Shown here piece after piece: positions 1 through 12,990 of a stretch of DNA of 64,000 bases. A program made the translations under genes and the position numbers. This DNA is from Apodemus sylvaticus. Taxonomy: Eukaryota > Chordata > Mammalia > Rodentia > Muridae. The stretch covers positions 83,268,291 to 83,332,290 of the forward strand of contig NC_067472.1 of the NCBI RefSeq assembly GCF_947179515.1. The letters run 5' to 3'. Every line of letters starts with the position of its first letter. The first letter of the stretch is position 1. The notes beneath the pieces were generated by a model that saw only the letters and a program-made list of their open reading frames with translations, had not been told where the DNA came from and searched no databases.

Positions 1-2047
1 AGACCATGTTCTAAGATGAGTTATGATATGTTGTCTCAGCAGCAATTTTTAATGATTTTTCAAGGCTTGTCCATGAATTCAGTGTATCTGTAAGTTGCTC
101 CCTTTATCACACACAGCCATCTGCTTCTCTCCAGAGAAGCCGTGAAGTACTATGATTAAGAGCTCTGGCTTTGGCGTCAGCCAGTCCTGGTTCACACCCT
201 AGTTACACGGGATACTTGCTCTGAGACCTCGGGTTGGTTATTCCCACCCTCTGTCTTCCTAAATGGAGTAGAGTTACAGCAGCTCCTCCTCCATATGGGG
301 TGCCTCCACATTAGACATGCATGCCACGTCTGTGAGGATTCACAGAGCTTCATCGGGGTGAATGTGTGGTCAAGGAGATGTATCCACACTTAACTCTCCT
401 TTCTCTCATTTTACAGCATGACAATCCCAATCCAAACAAGAACCTCCTGCTTTTTTTTTTTTTCTGGCTTCCTATTGGCCTTTGGTGCGGGCACAAAGGT
501 TCTCAGGGGTTGTAAGCACCTTTTTTCTTCTGTGGACTTCACAGATCTTTAATTATCAAATGAATATACTAATGCTATCATCAGGAGAATAGAGGGAACC
601 CAACTATCTTTATTCCTACCCACCCTAGCACTTATATTCAGTTGGCATTTATGGTTTCTTCCCTACCCAAGATCCTCTAATCATTAGTGCCCAGCAGCCC
701 TGATACCTGTCAAGTTCCCAGGAACCCCTTGGGTACTACTTCTCTTTTCTACGAGGCTGTGTCTGAATCTCCATGGATTCTACTGGCATCCCCCAGTTAA
801 CAGAAGCACCAATTATTCCTTCCCTATAGATACAACACTTTTTATAAGGTTCCCACTGAGTAAGTGTTACCTAATGAACATTTGGTTGGACCATGAAGGA
901 ACACTGACATAAATGAACCAATCAGATTCCCTCTCCTGTGATTATGAATTAGAACTCAGGAAATTTGCTGGCTATGGATTAGAGAAGCCACACTTGCCAA
1001 AAGCAGTGACAAACAGAGAAACAATGAGAAAGAAGACAAATTTGCCCTAAACTTATAAATTCTAGCTCCTTCCAAGGTCAAGGACACACGTGCCTTGTTT
1101 CTCTCCCATAAGGACTTCTTTAGTGTTAGTTGCTTGTTTTTGTTTATGCATGAGGTAGTTTCGTGTGGGAGAGAAGTATTCTAATTCTTACAACCCAGTC
1201 ATCTCTGACCAAGACCCCTCCCAGAATCTTCTTCAGCACTGCCCTAAGGTCCAAGCATCTCCTCGGACATTACTACAAGAACCAGATATGACCTGAGTCA
1301 CCATGGCCCCTTAGATGCTCCGGAGCCTCAGTGGGCATGACGCCAATAGGTGGAAGTCATCCCTGTCCCCATCTCTGCCCTCCTTTATATTCTGGGTTGA
1401 TGTTTCTCCCAGCAGGCCTTGCAGCTGAGTTATTGCTGGGCCATGGCAGCAAATTTGGGGAGGAAGTAACTTCTGTCCTTCAATGACTCATGAAATCTAA
1501 TTCTATTTAAAAAAAAAAAGAGGTGCATATGTTCAATTGAAAAGAAAACAGTTAAAATAGATGTTTGCTGAAGAAACTTAACTGCCTGTGCCCACTGGCA
1601 GTTGGGAAATTACATGAATGTGCCTGGCTGACAATTGTCCCCGAGAAAAACTGCAAAAAAATGGGAGGAAATGAAATTATTTTGTGCCTGTGCAGCAAGG
1701 GGCCCAGCCCAGATCCAATCATAGAGCCAACTTCCACTTGGTATTTGTTAGATTCGGTTTACTATCTCTTTTAATCCCCATGTAATGGGCTCCTTTTATG
1801 AGATGATAAAACCCATATTCACAGCTGTTAGTGACTTTCTAGGAGTCCTATGGCCAGTAATCACAGGTCTATATCCATCTCCCTGGGGAATGCACGTTTT
1901 GCCCTGTGTGTTTCTGGGACAACCCAATAGAAGTCGATTTGCCTGAAACAGGCTCATCTAATGAGCAACTCTCTAAAACTTAACTCTCTTACAAAAGCTT
2001 TTGCATCTATTTTGCCATCTTGTGGGTAATTTAAAAAAAAAAATTAA

Positions 2048-2288
2048 GGGGCTGAGCAGATGGCTCATATGTTGTTCCCCTGAGGGCCCGTCCATTTGCT
2101 AAGTATAAGGACCCAAGTTCAAATCCCCAACATCTTGAGGCGTTTGGGTGCATGCACCTAAAATCTCAATTCTGTGACAGGCAGAAGAGTATGCTGGTCC
2201 TTGTCTGAAGGTGACATGGGACATAGAATGTCACATAATGTTCTCCTCTAGACTGTGTGCATGGCTGTATAACACACACACACACACC
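2048..2288 (+). repeat. B2/B4-type SINE
   Basis: It opens with a tRNA-derived head (ggggctgagcagatggctca), followed by a degenerate box B region (caagttcaaatcccc), and ends in a short CA run. Divergence is high, so the subfamily is uncertain. Confidence 0.65.
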
Positions 2289-2591
2289 AAGTTTTAATTG
2301 CCTCATTAGAGACACTTCTGAAATATTGGTAACTCAAGGAGAAGACAGTTATAGATAACTGAGTCTTTCCCTGAATCTAATCAATATCTTGATTTGGCTA
2401 TGCTAGTCTTTTCCGTGTGCATGTTTAGGCTGAACACATTTGGAATACATCAAACAAAATTTAATATTCTATATTTCCACTAACATGGAAAATGGCTTGC
2501 ATAATTTTGAAAGCTTTGAAAAGACAGTGTAAGGATATTTCTGACAGAGTTTTGCTTTTCTAAACAACTTTTAAAATAATGAGCTTTAGGA

Positions 2592-2762
2592 CCAGATGGT
2601 GGTGGAACAGGCCTTTAATCCCAGCACTCTGGAGACAAAGACAGGTAGATGTCTATGAGTTTAAGGCCAGCCTGGTATACAGAGAGCTAGTTCCAGGACA
2701 ATCAGAGGTACACAAAGACCCTGTTTCAAAAAAACAAAACCAAGTCAAACCAAAACAAAAGC
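2592..2762 (+). repeat. B1 SINE
   Basis: The body is 7SL-derived: tttaatcccagcactctgg, then aaggccagcctggtatacag, then a CAAAA-rich tail. It is diverged from the consensus. Confidence 0.85.
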
Positions 2763-2848
2763 TTGGTGTCATTTCAAGAATGGCAGGAACTATTTAGGGT
2801 ATTATTGGATGAATTTTACTTTCATATCTTTTGACCACTTTACAGATT

Positions 2849-2945
2849 TATATATATATATATATATATCAAGGACCTTACAATTTCAAAATTCTACAGC
2901 TATAGTGCACGCACGTGTGCACACGCACACACACACACACACACA
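2849..2945. repeat. (TA)n and (CA)n microsatellites
   Basis: A pure TA run lies at 2849-2869 and a CA run with interruptions at 2919-2945. Confidence 0.9.
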
Positions 2946-3149
2946 TGACCTATCAAGTTTGCAGTATGCTATAACAGCTTTGTCATTCCTTTAAAGAAAG
3001 CTGATTCATAAAGGAATTCTGGGTCACAAAATACAACATGACAATCCGCTCAGGCTAAGCTGGCCCTCTGGCTGCTCCTCAGACACAGGGAGCGTGTTCC
3101 TGCCTGGGGCCCTCACACGGATTCTTCCTGCTCCCTGCCCCTGCTTTGC

Positions 3150-3330
3150 CCCCAGATAGCCCTGCCTGCTCAGGTCTCTGCTCAAATGTCAGCCTTACCA
3201 CCAAGGCTTTCCTTGATGATCCCATCAAAAAAAGTCATCTCACAATACCAGGCTACCCGATGATGCCAGTCCCTCTGCTTTTACTGCTGTGGCCATTTTT
3301 CTGTCTCCCTGGTAGAGTGGGACTCCCAAG
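3150..3330 (+). repeat. L2 LINE 3' remnant
   Basis: The phrase tctctgctcaaatgtcagcc, followed by aaggctttccttgatga, matches the conserved 3' part of the ancient L2 element. Assigned by pattern memory only. Confidence 0.6.
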
Positions 3331-3949
3331 TGAACAGGGCACTTGATCCCAAATGCTGACACTACAGGGGCCTGACACAATGGGTTCAACAAACAAATAC
3401 AAATTGAGCATGGGAACCTCAACACATCAGCCACAGTGTTCTGGCTTTCAGGGATGCTGCCTGTTCTGGCACTGCTGTGCACCCTCAGCATCCCTCCAAG
3501 GCCAAGGCTACACTGCTTGCACGTGAACTGTGCTAGATGCCACCCCGACAAGCTTTCTCCAGAAATGTTTCTGCTCATCTAAGCTACAACAGCAGCCACA
3601 ATGCTTCTGACACTTAGTCACTCCCGGTAGAAAAATGTTAGCTAACTGTTGCAAAAACCACTTGGGGTGGAGGGCAGGGAGTGATGGTTCACAGTAGCAA
3701 GAACACACAACAGGCCGTTAGGAAGTTCTGTCTCTAGTTCTGGGCTTCCTGCTTGTCAATTCTGTTACCTGGGTGACTTGATTTTTCTTGAGGTCAATTT
3801 TCCTTGGGCAGGAAAACAGACAATTGTTGTGAAGTGTGGTTACAATCATAAAAGGAAAGGTGTTTGTGAATCATAAGTAGTAATGTGGAATGCAGGCAGG
3901 AGGGGACAGCAAAGGCTTCCAGACTTGAAGTTCTGGAGTCTTTGAGAAT

Positions 3950-4045
3950 AAATGCAGGCTCTATGACTAACCAGCTCCGTGACATCACACAACTTACTTA
4001 ACTTCTCTGAGTGTCATCGTTCTGTTTGTAATGTAAGCTTTCTAA
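3950..4045 (+). repeat. MIR SINE remnant
   Basis: It has the MIR core order: gctctatgactaaccagctc, then ttacttaacttctctgagtg, then tgtaatg. It is old and diverged. Confidence 0.6.
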
Positions 4046-4119
4046 AAGAGGGGCACCGTAACAAGTCACAAACTGGGCCATTTGTCACCAGTCCCTGCTG
4101 CTCTGGGGACTCGTCCCTC

Positions 4120-4433
4120 ATAGGCTTGGTTCCCAGTTGGTGGCATCGTTTGGGGACTGCTTGCATGACACAGCCCTGCCAGAGGAAGGACATCACTGGG
4201 GGAGGGATCTGAGAATAAACAGCCTCACCAACCTCTGGTTCTCCCTCTCTGCTTCATGCTTGGGGTTGACTCTTTGGCTTCGTGTTCCAGCCCCGACACT
4301 CTCCACTTGCTGCCATGCTCTCCCACCATGATAGACTCTTATTCCTCTGGATCCACAAGCTTAAATAAACCTTTCCTTCTAGAAGTTGCCTTGGTCAAGG
4401 TGTTCTCCATAGAAGCAGCAAAGTAACTAAGCA
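4120..4433 (+). repeat. Rodent LTR-like dispersed repeat
   Basis: It resembles a common rodent dispersed repeat with a tail of catgatagactcttattcc, an AATAAA at about 4364 and the end gcagcaaagtaactaagca. The AATAAA near the 3' end is LTR-like. I cannot name the family with certainty, and the left border is approximate. Confidence 0.55.
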
Positions 4434-4849
4434 GTCCCTAGAGAGGGCCCCTTGTCGGCATCTCAGTGTGATGAGCTCAGGGCAAATACGAATTGCTGAG
4501 GGCCTAGCATTGTGTCCATAAGAGGTGTGTTCTGTGTCTCAGATCCCGCGTCCTCCAGCTGTGGGCAACCCCTATTGTAACATCTGTCTGCAGCTGGGAT
4601 GAGACATTTGTAAAGATCTGCATATGCTAAATGTTCCAACAGAAAGTCAGTTTCATCCTGGAGGTGAGGAGACCACTGGAGTGGAAATGTGAGGTTTTAC
4701 TGAGCAGGTGGGAGGCAACACGGCTGGGGTAGAGCTCAGGCCAAATGGGGCACTTGTGTATTAGGAACTGTTAGGAGAATTATATCCAGGTCATCCACAC
4801 CAAATGACCTCCTCGTGTGTTGGTGTGTACGTTAAGTGTATTAGTACTA

Positions 4850-4985
4850 CAGCTACTCTGCCTTGGTTCAAATCCTGGCCCTTCATGGCTGCATCGCTTC
4901 AGTTTTCTTGTCTGTGAAATGAGTGTAATAGTTAGACCCATCTAAGAGTTGCCAGGAAGCTTAAATTTGTGACACTCATACCACA
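4850..4985 (+). repeat. MIR SINE remnant
   Basis: The series ttggttcaaatcctggccc, cagttttcttgtctgtgaaa and tgagtgtaatag follows the MIR core order. Confidence 0.65.
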
Positions 4986-5056
4986 ACTAGAGTGGACATG
5001 ATAGTATTTATTTTATGCAAAATTATAATACACAATTATTTTGAAAAGTTAGAAAA

Positions 5057-5210
5057 TGGGATTGGAAAGACAGTTGAGCAGTTAAGAGCACTGTCTGCTC
5101 TTTCAGAAGACTCAAGTCTAGTTACTAGCACCCATACGGGGTGACTCACAACTGTCTGTACCCCTAGATCCAGGTCTTTTGATCTCCACAGATGCCCCCC
5201 TCCAACTCTT
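5057..5210 (+). repeat. B2/B3 SINE
   Basis: It has the tRNA-type head gcagttaagagcactgtctg and continues through ctcacaactgtctgtacccc. A CA run follows at 5218-5275. Confidence 0.8.
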
Positions 5211-5276
5211 AGTTTACATACACATATACAAAGACACACACACACACACATAGACACACATACACACACACACATC

Positions 5277-5440
5277 CCAGGCTGCATGCCATGGCACATG
5301 CTTTTAATCTCCGTGCTCAGGAGGTAGAAGTAGGAGAATATCTTTAAGTTGAGTCCAGTCTGGTCTGCATAGGCAGTTCCAGGACAGATAAGACTACATA
5401 GGAAGACTCTGTCTCAAGAAAAATGAAAAATAAAAAAATC
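5277..5440 (+). repeat. B1 SINE
   Basis: Diverged B1: cttttaatctccgtgctcag, ccagtctggtctgcatagg, gactctgtctcaag and an A-rich tail. Confidence 0.75.
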
Positions 5441-7141
5441 ATAACTCTCTCATAATGAAAAAATACATAAGTTGTGATGTTTTATGCAATAAGAAGATGC
5501 CCAGAGTACAGGTGAGGTGTCTGTATGTCCATCTGAACATGGGCAAGATGGCTGGCTGTCTACCTAAACACAGGTAAGGTGGCTAGGTGACTGCTCCTCT
5601 CTCAAATGGCTCCACTGGGCCTTTTTGCTTAGAGCAAGAGAATTTCTCCAAGCATCCCACCCATCACCCCGCCCCCAAAACAAAACATAGCCCCTAGAGA
5701 TGGATTAGCCATTTCATGTTATTGTCAACCAGGGGGATAATTGTCTGTTGCATCCCTCTAATTTCTGGAGTGGGGAATTGTCTGGAAGGAGTCACAGATC
5801 TTCTTCCCACTCAGGACAAGAGTCCACTAACTCTCGAGGTTCTAGTGTCCCTGGCATGTGATGACTCCTGGAGGAAAACCCAGTGCTTGGTCCTCCTGTC
5901 CCGTGAATGCTGCTCCTGGAATCTATCATGCCATAAACCTGAAGTACAGATTGGGGAGGCCACTTGCCATCAAAAGAATAACCTCAAATTCACTCCACAA
6001 AACAGTTCATGGCTATTTCAAAGCAGTTCATTACTGATAAAGATGCTACCCTTTAATGAATATTAGTCATAATGGTTCATTCCTCTCCATTTTGACACAC
6101 ACAACTGAAATTGCAAACTGCCATTCCAAGTTCACCACTGGCCTGTTTACCAGGCAGTTGGTCGTTTATGAGCTGCTGCCCTTGAGTAAGTTTGGGAACC
6201 AGCCATGGAAAAGAAGAGGGGTCGTCTCAGGGCTATGTCCTAACTCAGTTAACCTGTGGATCCCTTCTGATCTGAATTCCCCAGGTAATGTTAAAGACAC
6301 TTGACTTCTTTTGTTACTAGCCTTTGCCTGTACCTACATGATATAAATTACCATTTACTTACAGTTTTCTTTATAGCCACTCTAGCTTTCTCTTAAAGGT
6401 TTACTTTAAAAGCCAATTTTTCGTCTCCCTTAGAGCACAACTGTGAACCAATTCACTATCCAGAAGCGTAAACAAAGGGAAGAATGGAGCATCAATTCTG
6501 TCTTTTTCTGTATAAACCAGATCACCAGGAAACTAGCAAGGAGAATGCTTTGTAAAAACCATTCCAGCTAGCAAATGCAAAACAGATATCCCCATTTTAC
6601 AGTCTCCAGTGAGCTAATGGGCCCAGTGAGACTCAGTGATGCTGAGAGCATCAGTCTGGGCCAGCATCCCCAAGATCCTTAAGCATTTCCTTAAAGAAGA
6701 CACCAGAGCCTAGGGTCACCTGCAGGCTGGCTAAAGGATAGAAGCTGAGCCTGATTAAGCCTCTAGACCTAACTGCCAATTTCCAGAAAATGCAAGGGAG
6801 AGAGAGGCAGGCAGAGATGCCGTGAGAGGGTGGGGAAGAAAGCCTAGGCTGAAAACACTGCAGACCAAACAGCCCAGGATGTTCGGCAGACCCAAGAACA
6901 GAGAAAAGAAGGTCACGGAACAGCTTTGAGGGCTCACCCGATTAGCAGCAAAAGGTAAATCAAGTGAGATGCAGACTACAACAGCAATCAATCCATTTCA
7001 CATAGAGGGTGGGATGTAAAGTCCGAGTGTAGGTTAAAAGGTAAAGGGTCTAGAAGAATCCTACAGAATCCATTCCTGGAAACCACTGGCCTTTCATAGA
7101 ACTATGTCTTCAGGAATGATTTTTTTTAACAATTAAAACAC

Positions 7142-7143
7142 AT

Positions 7144-7182
<39 letters not shown>

Positions 7183-7183
7183 T
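7142..7183. repeat. (TTTA)n microsatellite
   Basis: About ten tandem TTTA units, running straight into a TG-rich tract. Confidence 0.95.
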
Positions 7184-7428
7184 GTGTATGTGAGTACATG
7201 TGTGTGGTATGTGCATGCATGTGTGCATATGTGGGTGTGGGTGGTATGTGGTATGTGTGTACATATACCTGTGGTGTGTGTGTGTGTGGTATGTGCATTC
7301 ATGTGCATGAGTGTGTGTACATGCATGTATGTGTGTGTATGTGTGCGTGTATTGTGTGATGTGTGCATGCATGTGCACATGTGTGTGCACCATGTTTGTG
7401 GGTGTGGTATGTGTGTGCATGTACGAAT

Positions 7429-7461
<33 letters not shown>

Positions 7462-7480
7462 TTGCACACGTGTGTGCATG
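7184..7480. repeat. TG/TGCATG-rich tract
   Basis: About 300 bp of alternating purine-pyrimidine DNA with TG, TATG and TGCATG units and a pure TG run at about 7431-7459. Open frames here encode only Cys-Val or His-Thr repeats and are not genes. Confidence 0.95.
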
Positions 7481-7493
7481 ATAATGCACATAT

Positions 7494-7610
7494 GGCTTTA
7501 GGGGGACATCTTGTTTCTCCTTCACAGCTTGAGCCCTGGGCATTGAACTCAGGTTGTCAATCTTGAAGGCAATCTCCTTTACCTGCTGAGCCACTTTTTG
7601 GGTTCCTGGG
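7494..7610 (-). repeat. B2/B3 SINE, 5' part
   Basis: Reverse-orientation SINE head: gggcattgaactcaggttg, followed by acctgctgagccac. The TG tract to its left is probably its expanded tail. Confidence 0.7.
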
Positions 7611-8249
7611 GTTGCATGATAATAGGAATGAACTCTTAATTTGCAGTTGTGCTTAGGCTCTTCTCCTGGGCAGGGAGGTCAACATCTGACAGGAACAGGG
7701 GAGGGTCAGAACCCACTGAAGTGACATCTTAACTCTTGCTGGGGCAGCAGCAGAAAGTGCATGAAAGTTCCCTACTCATCCTGGTGGCCACGGTCTGAAA
7801 TCACTAGCCCTTCCCTACAACCCTTTGCCTAGCCTCAGATGCTCTCTCAGTGCTATGCTCTCAGGAAATCTTCCTCTAGGAAGGCCCCTAGAAAAGGCCT
7901 CAGGCAGCCTGCAGAGACTTATTTATGCTCCTCCAAAAGGTTAGGAGGGCTGACTGTCACTATCTAGACTATAAGATTTGCTGAGACCCTGTCCCTAAGT
8001 CACCCCTTAATGCTTAAAAAGACTTGGATTGCCTGGGTATAAAACGATTTGCCTGAGTTGGAACAGAATCTGCTGGAGGGGACTGTGTTCAGTAGCAACA
8101 CTGGGAACTGTCCGCTGACTTCTCTGGGCCCAGCATCCTTTAGTTTCCACAAGGCAAACAGCCCAGTTGTCTCCTTGGGATGGCTACTGTTATCAACCCA
8201 AACCTGTGGAAACCCTGGAAGTGGCCACCCAGAACGCTGGCCCCGTTAC

Positions 8250-8423
8250 CATGGTCTGGAAGCAGGAATGGAGCTGAGTCAGGAATGGGGGCTTCCCAGG
8301 CAGGGCCAGCACCCGCTTCTCCACCATCGTGCACTCCACGTCGTCATCTTGGATCACCACATCCTTCTTCAGGATCTTCACGGCATAGAGCTCATCTGTA
8401 CCCTTGCGCTCGGAGAGCATGAC
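8250..8423 (-). CDS. Prkcb: Prkcb exon 10: kinase N-lobe with catalytic lysine
   Basis: This 174-bp exon encodes 58 whole codons, residues about 356-413 of protein kinase C beta, a Ca2+/diacylglycerol-activated Ser/Thr kinase that moves from cytosol to membrane. It starts VMLSERKGTDELYAVKILKK. The lysine of AVK is K371, which contacts ATP. The glutamate in MVEKR is E390, its alpha-C salt-bridge partner. The exon ends HSCFQTM. The acceptor reads CCTCCCCAG|GTC and the donor ATG|GTAACG, both phase 0. SERKGTDELYAV and ALPGKPP match the beta isoform; alpha has ADRKGTEELYAI and ALLDKPP. All key residues are intact. The beta identity and residue numbers come from remembered family sequence; the splice sites and translation are read directly. 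Confidence 0.98.
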
Positions 8424-9428
8424 CTGGGGAGGACAGCAAGCACATCAGCTCAGTGAGAAGAGGCCTAGAGGACAACCCCGGGTACCCAGAGTCCATGCAA
8501 ACCACTCCCAGCTTTGGGCAGACATGTTGTGTTAACCCAGAGGAGACCAGTGCAATAACCCTTTGCACCACACCATGCTTTGAATGGTTGAGTCTTATCA
8601 CTAGAGGGTGGTCCTAGGAAAGATGAAACTGTGCTGGACTCTCTGGCACACCCATCGACGGACAACGGCAGCCAGCATGGCTAGAATGCTGAGCACCCCC
8701 ATGGAACCAAATGTCACTGTCTTAACTTGAAATCTTCCAAAGGATCAGACATGTGGTACATAATCAGTAAAGACTAACAGCACAGGAATGAATAAATGCT
8801 TGGTAACACTTGGTAACACTCTCTCCTTTATTGCTTCAGTGTGTCCTGCTCAGTAAGAGCCTGGTGGGAATGCAGCAAGAATCAGGCAGTCATGCTCGCT
8901 GACCCTGAACTCAGGGAGGAAAAGAGAGCAGACAACAATAGACTAACTATAGGCCTGGTCAATGCCTGGCGTTTGCAGCCTCACCTGCTGTCTTGGGGCT
9001 TCTTCCTACATAAGCCAGCTCAGCAAACCAGGTGGCGTATGGCCACAGTGTTATTTTCATTATGGGAGTATTATTTTTGCTCTTGACCCTGTCAGAAGAA
9101 CCATGCCTTGCATGTGCTATTTACAAGGAGGCTCATGGGAAGCACAGGCCTGGATCACATTCCAAGGAGACCTAGCCTTGTCTGGGAAGGCTTCCCTGAG
9201 GACAAAGAAATCTGACTGGTGTATTTGCTAAAGATACTATGTTATCTGTTATGCAAGCAACACCTCATTAGCACCGCGGTTTTTTAGTACTTATCGATGT
9301 ATCGAGCAGTTATTGGTTTTTCCTTTGTTATCTCTTATTTACTTTGCCTAAGATTCTAGGAAGTAGACACTGCTGTGAATCTTATAAGAAACTGGGGTAT
9401 AGAAGGGTATATAGCCTGTCTAAGTACA

Positions 9429-9429
<1 letters not shown>

Positions 9430-9467
<38 letters not shown>

Positions 9468-9478
9468 GTTATTTTATT
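9430..9478. repeat. (TTA)n microsatellite
   Basis: About thirteen tandem TTA units, joined directly to a reversed B3 SINE, whose A-rich tail probably seeded it. Confidence 0.95.
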
Positions 9479-9642
9479 ACTGTGCGCAGGCACTGGAGTG
9501 CCATGGCCCACGTGTGGAGGTCAGGTGACTCTCAGGAGTGTGTTTTCCTTCTTCGTGGGATGCAGACATCAAGCTCACTCTGTCAGGTTTGCCCAGCAAA
9601 TGCTTTACCCATGGAGCCCTCTCACCAGCCCAGAGTTCCTAT
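9479..9642 (-). repeat. B3 SINE
   Basis: Reverse copy: gtgtggaggtcaggtgactc, then gctttacccatggagccctc and tcaccagccc. Confidence 0.8.
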
Positions 9643-11059
9643 CTTTAGAGATTAAGAGATTAAGACTAAAGCGCTCAGCCCTGACACAAACTAACAAGAC
9701 AATGCAGCAGCGACTTGGGGCCACATGGAGTAGGGAGGGACACCCAGGAGCTTACAGGTGGGTCAGCATTCCCGCCCAGCTCCTGTCCTACCAGAAATGG
9801 TCCAACCGGACTCGATCATGGAAGCTCCTGGGGTCCCGCACCCACACACTCAAGCTTTCAGGCAGACCTCGGCAACTTTCTTGAGCTCTTATGTCTGCTG
9901 TCTTCTCTCATGTTGCAACCACTGGGGGCCACGGGCACTGCAGACTCAGGGTCATGTAGGATGCTTTAGGAAGAAAGCTTCCAACACGGGGTCACTGCAG
10001 TGAGCCTTTACTCTGCCTCCGTCTCCCACAGAGCTGCCCATCTCAGTGTCTCTTACCTGTGCCACACTGACTCGGCCCTCAGAATAGCTACTGGCTTAGG
10101 TGGCAATCCAGCTACAGAGTCAGGATGTGTCTTTGGTGCATCCTCTACCCAATCCATCTGCTCTCTATATGGGACTCGAGTGCCTAGCCTTTGCCAAGGC
10201 AGGGGCAATGACCAAAGGGGACCAATGTCCTGAGACAGAGATTGGATGCAAGGGAATGGGAAGACCAGAGAAGAGAGGAGAGCCCGCACCTGAGAGGCTA
10301 AAATGTCCTGTCACACCCAGACCTTCATTCACAGTCCAGGACCCTCCTGTCTGTCCTTAGTGGAGAAACTGGAAGTGACAGCATTCAGAACTAGGGGAGA
10401 GTGACACAACTGAGCCACCTCGCCTGCACACATGCACCTTTTCCACATTTTTTTTCTTAATACCTAAACTGACACTTGATAACTGTTTTAAAGAATCTAG
10501 TCACTGCCTGGCACATCCCAGACACTTAGTTCATGCTTACACGGGAGATAGCAAAAGTAAAAATGCAAATCGTCAGCCACAGAACTAACAATGGCCATGG
10601 CCACATTCCCCTGTGTTCCCGAAGTGGAAACAAATCTCTTATTAATTGCATTGAGCAGGTCCTGGAGCTTCCAGAAACTTTAATACCAGCACGGAGGGCG
10701 TGGGATGTTTGCCCAGCTGTCCCTACGTCTCCAGGGTGAGGATTCCACACAGATTGGAAGGATGTGTGGAAGTAACGTTCTTATCAAATTCCAAGCCACA
10801 TCTGTTACCCAAGAGTCTTCAGGGAGAGATGTGATAAATAGCAGAACTTCAGCGACAGCAAATAAAATAGAGAAAAGCAACCCCAGGGCTCCCTGGTGAG
10901 AAGGAAGCTTGTGGTGATGAACTTTGCTGCCAGAACCCAATAGCGAGGTGTGCCCAGCATCTTGGCCTCTGGCCACAGTGTGGGTAGTGCTTGGCAATGG
11001 TGAGTGTGTGGTTTTGAGAGTTAGAATGTCTGGTATATATCTGAGGTAGGCCATAATGT

Positions 11060-11215
11060 AGCTGTGCAACATTAGAAAGTTCACTTGTCTTTTCTCAGCC
11101 TCAGTTTCCTAATCTGTCAAATGGGTGTACCAAAAAAAAAAAGGCTTCAGCTGGTATCTGGAGAACCCAATGAGACAGGATGTATAAAATGCAACTTAAC
11201 TAGCACTGATAACTA
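11060..11215 (+). repeat. MIR SINE remnant
   Basis: tctcagcctcagtttccta, then aatctgtcaaatgggtg, is the MIR core. A run of eleven A follows at about 11133. Confidence 0.7.
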
Positions 11216-12116
11216 CTTACTATCCAGAACTGGGCTGTCTTCCTAGTCAGGCACAGACAAGAACAACAACAACAACAAAAATGGTAGCTTCAAACAACAG
11301 AAACATGTCTTTTCAGAGCTCTAGAGGCCAGACATCCAAAATCAAGATGCTGGCAGGGTCAGCTGCTGTCGAATACCAAGAAAGAATCCATCTTGTGTCT
11401 CCCCCAGCTTCTGGCAGCTGCCAGCTTAGTACTCTTGGCTTATAGATCCACAGATCTCTCCAATGTCTACTCGTGTCTTCACACTGTGTCCCTCCCTGTT
11501 GTCCTGTGTCTGTGTCCCAATCTTTTTCCAAGGACACATTACAATAGGGCCCAGTCTAATCCAGAGTGACCTCATCTTAACTCAATGCCATCTGCAGAAA
11601 TCTTATGTCTGAGGAAGGTCACCTCCACACAGACCAGGGTTAGAATGTCAAGTTGCCTTGTTTTGTTTTGTTTTGTTTTTTAGGATGGAGAGAGGGAGGT
11701 CAGTGGATGGAATTAAGTCTGCCATCTTTCCTGAGAAAAGCCTGGGGCATGGCCAGCCCTTGAACCAGGCTCCCGGGGTTGGTTTTCACCAGCTCTGCTC
11801 CGGGTCTTCTTACCACACCCCTCCCCATCATTCCCACGCCCCGGATCCCCATAAAACCCACACGGCTCAATGATGCCTGAAAAGCTCAAGTCAGCTCGGA
11901 TCACGCACTGAGCTTTCCTGAGACCTCCCTCTGTCTTCCCACACATGCCCCATCTCTCAGGTGGGTCCCTGCCTGCTGGACTGTTTCCCCAGGCTTTCTC
12001 TCTGGCTTCCTAGTGGCAGCTCACGTTTCCCTGTGACCCCATCAGGTCCTATCTTTCCCAAGCATCCATGCTCATGTCAAAGACACTGCTTCACTTCTCT
12101 TCGCAGCACTTTTTCT

Positions 12117-12466
12117 TTGTGTGTATATGTGTGTGTGCACATGTATGGTGTAATCACATGAGTACATGTGTTCACCCAGGACTGTACTCCTGGAGGCCAG
12201 AAGCTGTTTCAGATATCTTCCCCATTTTACTTTTTGAGGCAGGATCTTTCCCCAAATACAGAGATGACAATTTGGTTAGATTTACAGTCCACTGTGTTCT
12301 AGACATCCACCCCTAGGGATCTGCCTGCGTCCGCCCATCTTCGCCCCCTCAATGCTGAGACTGCAGATGCATGCCACTATGCCTGGTTTTTAAGGGATTT
12401 GAACCCAACTCCTCACGCTTGTGAAGCAGGCACCATTTTCCCCACTGAGCTGTCTCCCCATCCCCC
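12117..12466 (-). repeat. B3 SINE with inner B1-like part
   Basis: It begins with a TG run, has ctcctggaggccagaagct, a B1-like centre (tttttgaggcaggatcttt and tgctgagactgcagatgcat) and ends ccactgagctgtctccccat. About 60 bp of unrelated sequence separates the two halves. Confidence 0.65.
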
Positions 12467-12901
12467 GCACAGCACGTTCCACAGCAGGCACTGCACTGAT
12501 CTGCTGCCTTATTTTCTCTTTGTGAGATCAGTTTGCTGTAGCTCATATTCCCAACACCCAGCACGCAGTCAACAGTGAACCAATATTTGTTCACTAATTG
12601 AGGTAACAGATCTGAGAGAGAAAAAGCAGCTACAACTCCCTAGATCTAGGTCGCCTGCTCAGGGCTTCAAGTGCTTAGAACTTGGAATTACTTAAAGTGT
12701 GGAGATGACTTCACTCAACCCATATTTCCCAAAGAACTTGAGAGACTATTCAAGATTATATAACATAAACAAGTGAATTGTATGGCCCATAAACATACTT
12801 CAACACAGATGGTTATAAATGATTATACACTACGTAGCCAACACCTATGTCTGTGTGTTTCTATATAAGTGTGTGTATATAGTATATATTTTCAACATAT
12901 C

Positions 12902-12990
12902 ATTTCACCTCCTCTTCTTTTCCCCTCTCCCCTCTTCATCTTCTTTTCATCTTTCTTCTCTTTCCTCCTCCCCCTCTCCTAATCTCTCTT
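12902..12990. repeat. Pyrimidine-rich tract
   Basis: Nearly pure C/T on the plus strand; low complexity with no fixed unit. Confidence 0.85.

Larger units (their letters stand above)
1..8249 (-). other. Prkcb: Prkcb intron 10 (partial)
   Basis: This is intron sequence downstream of exon 10 in gene order. I looked on the minus strand for exon 11 (expected to read DRLYFVMEYVNGGDL) and did not find it. The stretch 1-2047 has no recognisable repeat apart from short A/T runs. The rest holds SINEs, MIR and L2 remnants, an LTR-like repeat and a long TG-rich tract. The span 5700-7140 shows nothing I can name. Confidence 0.9.

Noticed and set aside
7184..7594. Cys/Val- or His/Thr-rich proteins from overlapping open frames
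   Set aside because: They are translations of TG/CA repeat DNA.
8193..8249. Extension of the kinase reading frame beyond 8250
   Set aside because: The frame stays open past the donor GTAACG, but the residues stop matching PKC after HSCFQTM. This is intron read-through.
1..8249. Prkcb exon 11 in the first 8 kb
   Set aside because: No minus-strand segment resembling the expected EYVNGGDL region was seen.
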